Of a DNA stretch of 64,000 bases, positions 58,962 to 64,000 are shown piece by piece. The translations under genes were made by a program, and so were the position numbers. The notes beneath the pieces were generated by a model, which was given only the letters and a program-made list of their open reading frames with translations, did no database searches and was not told where the DNA came from. The stretch's first letter is position 1. Every line of letters begins with the position of its first letter. The stretch comes from Rostratula benghalensis (Eukaryota > Chordata > Aves > Charadriiformes > Rostratulidae), in the NCBI GenBank assembly GCA_013399305.1, contig VXAI01000451.1, positions 1-64,000 of the forward strand. Reading direction: 5' to 3'.

Positions 58962-59013
58962 AAAAAAACCCAAACCCAAACCAAACCCCCCCCCCCCCAA
59001 AAAAAAAAAAAGA
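58962..59013 (+). repeat. A/C-rich tract with C13A13 core
   Basis: A7, CCCAAACCCAAACC-type units, then C13 followed by A13. The long homopolymers are prone to sequencing error, so the exact length is uncertain. Confidence 0.85.
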
Positions 59014-60044
59014 GTGTTCTTCTATTAAATAAGGGGATTAAAAATTCTTTAATATGTGTTATGAGGTATGGATACAAAATCACAGAAATCAAAGTCTTCA
59101 AAGTGGAGACCATGGCTGGAGTTACACTCTTGCCCTCCCGCCCTTCCCAAAAGTCGTGTGAATTAAGGACAGCGTCGGCTGTGACTCTGCATTTCCCTGC
59201 TTTTGTCAGTTTGTGTCACAACCTTCGCATTATTTAAATGAACTTTTTTTTTTTTTTTCCCTTGTATTTAATATTCACATTCAGGTATTCAAGCCATAAT
59301 TTCTTTTAGTAAAAGTGACATTTCGTAAAGTTCATTATTTTTTTTTAACAGAGAAAATCTCAGGCACTTAAAAAAAAAAAAAGACATTAACTAAGGGAAT
59401 AGTGGTGTCTCCAGGCTAGCAGTCATCCCTATAGTTTGTCATTTTAATACCTGAATACCTGTGAAAGAGAAGTTTGAAAATACCTGGGTTATTTAGCCTA
59501 ACCCAGCTGCCTGACCCCCTGGGGACCGCATCCATCAGCACGTGCTGCATCCCTGCGCTCCGCAGGGTCCCTGGCGTCCCACGGGCACCCTTGGAATGTG
59601 TTTCTCTCGACACTTTTCCATGGCATTTTCAAGATGCGCCGTGAGACCCTCTGTCGGGTCTGTCTCCAGCTTGGGTGTCACAAACAGGCAGCACGGCGTG
59701 GGCTCGGAGAGCTGTCTCCTCAGCAGAGCCCTCCCTGTGGTTTGAAGGTGATGTGCCTGTGCGTGTGAGGACCTCCAGCTGTTGTAAAATGAAGTTTATT
59801 ACTAATTTTTATCATGAAAAGGGAAGGTGACGAATCAAATAACTTTGGGTGTATGGGAAAAGTGGGCTAGAGGGGTGTGTTGCCTACAGGCTCTTCCAGA
59901 CTTCCCCCAGGAATCATACAACCACATACATTTTGTGGTTGGTGTTCCTTTTTGTTCATCTCGTAGCAAAGTAACATAAAAACTCAAAAGGAAATAGTTG
60001 GGCTTTCTTCTGTTTTAAGTGACTTCACCCTTCCTTGGAAGAAG
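59014..60044. other. Non-genic interval
   Basis: T15 lies at 59244-59258 and A13 at 59370-59382. No gene or transposon was recognised. Confidence 0.5.
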
Positions 60045-60440
60045 ATTATAGAAACATACAATTGTCCAGGTTGGAATGGACCTTTCAGACCATCGAGTCC
60101 AACCATCAGCCCAACACCGCCAAACCCACCACTGATCCATGTCCCTCAGCACCACGTCTGACCAGCTTTTAAATCCCTCCAGCAATGAATCCCTCCACCA
60201 CTGCCCTGGGCAGCCTCTTCCAGTGTTTGACAACCCTTTGGGTGAAGAAATTTTCCCCAGTGTCCATCCTAAACCTCCCCTGGTGCAACTTGAGGCTGTT
60301 TCCTCTTGTCTCATCGCCTGTTCCTTGGGAGAAGAGACCAAACCCCCCTGGATACCCCCTCCTTTCAGGGAGTTGGAGAGAGCCAGAAGGTCTCCCCTCA
60401 GCCTCCTCTGCTCCCTCAGCCTCTCCTCACAAGACTTTGG
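60045..60440 (-). mobile_element. CR1 LINE, 5'-truncated
   Basis: Plus-strand words in reverse order are ATTGTCCAGGTTGGAATGGA, CCATCGAGTCCAACCATCAG, CCATGTCCCTCAGCACCACG, CCACTGCCCTGGGCAGCCTC, GGTGAAGAAATTTTCCCCAG, TAAACCTCCCCTGGTGCAAC, CTTGAGGCTGTTTCCTCTTG and GCTCCCTCAGCCTCTCCTC. It shares the subtype of the copy at 2728-3197 (CACCAGGGGAGGTTTAGGATGG in reverse). The terminal octamer is decayed to ATAGAAACATACA. There is no coding capacity. An open frame of 182 codons across it is chance. Confidence 0.94.
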
Positions 60441-62952
60441 TTTCCAAATGGAAATGGACCTATCAGCACGTAAAGTTTGATATTTTTAAGTCTTTTGCTT
60501 TACAGGAACAGAATCAGAAGAGAAATACTTTCTGTAAGACTTTTCTTAGGGTCCGCTTACACAGACTCCGTATCTTTTCAAAAATTAATTTGCTGTGTAT
60601 AGATGAAAAATCATTAAAGATGAGGAAACTTGAAACATTCCTGATGTTATCAAAACAGAGTATATTTAGCCTACAAGTAAGTGGAGTAAACTCTGTTGAT
60701 GTTACCAGAGCTGATCGTATACTTCAAAACTGAATGTGGGTGTTTAATTAATATTGAATTGCCTGTCTTAAGTAATTTGGTGTTTTAAATATTCTTAAAG
60801 TTAGTTTCCTTTTTAAAATTAATCTTTGAACTTTAAGAATTAAAAGTTTCTTTGGCCATGAAGCTATTCCTGCCTCTCAAACATGGCTGTATACATTGGG
60901 TTAGTGAATTATATAGTTCTAAACGGTGCTAATTGCCTGAACAAATACGGATTTCTGACAAGAACAACAAACACTAGGTTCTGTTTTCCCTCTCTTCTCC
61001 AGCTCTACACTAGAATCTGTTGGTTGGGGTTTTTGTTGTTTTGTTGGCTTGAGGAAATAATTTTGTCTGTTTTTTGACCATTCTTTTGGATGGGCAGTAA
61101 TGACTCCAAGAAACTGTTGTAATTTCTTCTGATAAAACCATTTGTATGCAAGAACATCATATTCATGTACTGCTTGGCCTTCAAAAATGTTGGCCAAAAT
61201 CACGCAAAGTCTTGCTTAAAGCCACATTTCTAGGAGTAACGTCTCCAGTTCATTCTTTCTGTTGCTGTTGGTGACTCCTAAGGAAGCCTGAAGTTAATGA
61301 ATATACATTCTCCAACTTGTTCCAGTACCAAGGAGTGCCAAAGGCAGCATTTCATACACTGGGAGTACTTTCTGGTCAAGTCCCTAAGCACTGATTCTAA
61401 AAGCGCCACATTAATTAGTGCCCTGTAACATCGTTGTGACAATAAATACCCTACTTTTGAGAGGGAGAGAAAAACCCCCACGTGATGAATGAATAATGAA
61501 TTAATTTTTGAATCTACATAGTACAAAAAAAAGGTCAAATGCTGCAGAGGTCCGATGCCTGATACAGCTGGGTGTTTTGTGAAAGCCAAATGAATTGTCT
61601 CACATTTAGATGAAACCTTGGGTTATTTTTCTTTCACCTTCAGAAAATTTCTATGGAGTGGCAGTGTGTGTAAGTGACACAGGGTTAGGGGTTTTTTTTC
61701 AGCTGAAATGATAATATCTAAAGTTTTGTAATAATTGTAGAACAGCATTTGTGTATAGCATCTTCTAGTTATTATGACTCTTGTGCTTTCCTGTGTGTCT
61801 GGACAGCACATTACAACCCATCTGTCCAGGGTTCTTCTGAGGCTTTGCACAGGTCCGAGAACACTGAGCACGGCCAAAAACCACCCCTCACAAACACACT
61901 TGAGGCATCTGCAATGTTGTTCCTGGGGTTTAGAACCTGATCTGAACGTGGACAGGGATTACATGAACCTGGTCACAAAGACCAATGGGATCCGAGAAGA
62001 GTAAGAGTGAACTCAACAAACCAATGGACATGAGGTGAATAACTTTGAAGAGATTTTGTTATTTATTAGGAGTGACTTCTAGGAAGGGGTAAGTGAGCAG
62101 AGGAGTCTCAGTTGTTCTGGTTAAACACCAGCTCAGGTTTAGGTTTAACTTTGTTGGATAAGTTTCTGAGAACAGCTCTCAGCTTTATTGAGCATTCCTG
62201 GTGGTGGACAGACCACTGGGCAGAGAAGGATCTCACTGACCCTGGAGCTGTTTCAGCCAACCCAAGGGATGACAGGCTGGAATTGGGCTTTAGGGACCAT
62301 ACACAGCTGGAAACATGGTTCACTCTCCATCTCCACGGAGCTCTGTCCTCGTGCTCAGGTTTCTGTAGGGCGGCATTTTTGCCATCTTTGGTGGCATTTA
62401 GGGAGAATTCTGGCTTGGCACTTGTAATAACGTGCAACTTTAATTGAAGTACTCGGTGACTGAGGATACAGGGTCCTATAAGCAGGGAAGAGAGAAGGAT
62501 CTGTTTGTCACTCCCTGTGCCTGGCACTGTCACAAGCTGACTTTTGTATTATCTGAGCTGAATATTATAAGCCGCTTAACGGGGCAGTTCCCCCTTCAGG
62601 TGCAGTGATGCTCCATCAGGTGACTAGTGTCACTACCTTGTATGACAAACATTTGATGTGACACTTATGCACGCAGGTTGCTCCAGAGATATTTTTATAG
62701 GTCAGACTAAATATCACACATCCAACCCTTCAGTCAGGTAGCGAAGCCGTCAGTGATTGCAGCTAATGGTCTTGGAAGTTGCCATGGCTCCTGGTAAACA
62801 GCATCCCGTGGCTTCTGCTCCCGGCTGAGTGGAAGGGAAGGGGCAGGTAGTGACAGGGACATCAGGTTGGTGCCGGCATTAGCTCCAAGTTTCTCCAGAC
62901 AAACTGGCCGTGATTTCACTTTGCTTTGCTTTGTTGGAGGCTCAACTGGTGT
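60441..62952. other. Non-genic interval
   Basis: No gene is supported. 60540-60900 is AT-rich and unique. A T/G tract lies near 61025-61050. 62105-62540 is GC-intermediate and open in several frames without a recognised product. No CR1 words were found there. Confidence 0.5.
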
Positions 62953-63124
62953 TATAGAATCACAGAAGGGTTGGGGTTGGAAGGGAACCCAAAGCCCCCC
63001 CCCAGTGCCACCCCCTGCCCTGGGCAGCGACACCTCCCACCAGCCCAGGTGGCTCCAAGCCCCCTCCAACCTGGCCTTGAACCCCTCCAGGGATGGGGCA
63101 GCCACAGCTTCTCTGGGCAGCCTG
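62953..63124 (-). mobile_element. CR1 LINE, short young-looking 3' fragment
   Basis: Plus-strand words are ATAGAATCACAGAAGGGTTG, GGGTTGGAAGGGAACCC, CACCCCCTGCCCTGGGCAGC, GACACCTCCCACCAGCCCAG, CCCTCCAACCTGGCCTTGAA, CCCCTCCAGGGATGGGGCAG and CCACAGCTTCTCTGGGCAGC. This is the reverse complement of the same subtype as the copies at 11228-11507 and 17284-17578, truncated about 170 bp from the 3' end. Confidence 0.93.
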
Positions 63125-64000
63125 TATCCATCCAGCTGTCCCAACAGTTCAGCTGTGCCCAGCTTCACTGGCCAAACAGCGACCCTACAAACCTCCTTGT
63201 CCTCCATAACCCACCCCACCCGTGCTGCATGCCCTGCTTGTCCCACCTGTTTTGGTTGAATGATTGAAAAAACAGTATATGGTGGTGAAGTCAAGGAGAA
63301 CACGAACAGCCGGGGCCTTGGGAACACCTACACACTCTTTAAATATTATCTAATTAGGAAGGACATAGCAATGCTAATTATTATCTGAACCTCTTGTGTT
63401 TGCTTGTGTGTCCTGGAGATCTGGGGAGACCTAGTGATGCTTCTGTTGTGTTTAGTCTACAGTGGGGCCATGAATGCAATGGGAACAGGGTGTCTTACAG
63501 GGTTTTAGCCACTTCTCTTTCCAGTCCTCATCCTAAAGCTGCATCCTGAAACAGAGAAATGGGAAATAATCTGAAAGCTTGGATGAAGAAAAGTTTAACT
63601 ATTTAAAAGCTGGGAATAGTTTTTAGTGAAGACCAACTCAGGAGAGTAGTAGCTGGAATTTGGAAATGTATTTGCAAAAACCAAATATGTGAGAGTTCTT
63701 AATTTTATTTCAATCATCTCAAAGATCTCTTTTGGCAGAAAATTTTAAATTTTTTTTTTCCTTGTTATTTTTTCTTGATTTTTCTCTGTGGTCTTTTGGG
63801 AGACTCTCAGAGAAGGGGGAGGGAACACTGCAATGTGGAAAGTGAGCGAGTGAGGAATTTTCTCTGCTTCATCCTCCCTTTCCCCCCCCGCCCTCGCAGC
63901 TCACTGCGGAGGGAACTCAGCACAGAGATCTCTGATTAGCTCAATTTTCAATTATGCTTTCCCTTCACCTTTAAACAACCGCTGCTTAACCCATGTTACA
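63125..64000. other. Non-genic interval at window end
   Basis: No gene is supported. A T-run lies near 63749-63760 and a C-run near 63882-63889. 63880-63920 has a short GC-rich segment. The rest is unique AT-rich sequence that continues past the window. Confidence 0.5.

Noticed and set aside
60185..60733. 182-codon open frame on the plus strand
   Set aside because: Its first half is antisense CR1.
62734..63327. 197-codon open frame on the minus strand
   Set aside because: Much of it is translated CR1 tail sequence.
1..64000. CRISPR array, bacterial operons, insertion sequences or phage
   Set aside because: The sequence is vertebrate in character (CR1, CpG depletion), with no regularly spaced repeats or dense coding.
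1..64000. tRNA, rRNA, U-RNA or known microRNA genes
   Set aside because: I looked for the tRNA B-box (GGTTCGAATCC type), U6-type starts and several well-known mature microRNAs and saw none. A model-based search was not possible.
1..64000. Endogenous retrovirus or LTR
   Set aside because: No paired terminal repeats, primer-binding site or retroviral protein motif was recognised; a profile search could still find degraded pieces.

Overview
This window looks like bird nuclear DNA from a gene-poor stretch. The main evidence is a set of about 13 CR1 LINE insertions. All are 5'-truncated, and many end in the octamer repeat typical of avian CR1 (ATTCTATG or ATTCTGTG units, or the complement CATAGAAT/CACAGAAT). 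Simple sequence is sparse, local base composition swings from AT-rich to GC-rich, and no other large interspersed family was recognised. I did not recognise the species or the locus.

I found no protein-coding exon, rRNA, tRNA or known small RNA gene that I can support. The longest open frames (about 190-230 codons) either run through CR1 copies, are open in several overlapping frames at once, or encode low-complexity protein that I do not recognise. They are treated as chance frames.

Layout. 1-4 kb: AT-rich DNA, then two CR1 copies in the same orientation. 4-11 kb: unremarkable AT-rich DNA with an A/C-rich tract, a T-run and a one-base assembly gap near 9.0 kb flanked by a suspicious duplication. 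11-21 kb: two near-identical young-looking CR1 copies (11.2 and 17.3 kb), short CR1 remnants, a perfect 22-bp palindrome at 19.4 kb and a CR1 3' end at 20.8 kb. 21-27 kb: AT-rich blocks with homeodomain- and forkhead-type words, a short CpG-dense patch at 23.2 kb and a CR1 copy at 26.5 kb. 27-36 kb: a 111-bp tandem duplication, then a long, nearly repeat-free run of AT-rich blocks that resemble conserved noncoding elements. 36-43 kb: two tandem duplications close together (166-bp period and 29-bp period), CR1 copies on the minus strand and a CpG-island-like core at 43.1-43.3 kb. 43-57 kb: more candidate noncoding elements, a strong inverted repeat at 48.2 kb, a purine tandem repeat, CT microsatellites and small CR1 remnants. 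57-64 kb: CR1 remnants and two minus-strand CR1 copies.

Inference: the alternation of repeat-free AT-rich blocks with few transposons fits an intergenic or large-intron regulatory landscape of a developmental gene, but conservation cannot be shown from one sequence. No previously undescribed multi-gene system is visible. The most concrete oddities are the recent tandem duplications, the palindrome and inverted repeat, the two CpG-dense patches and the probable assembly artefact.
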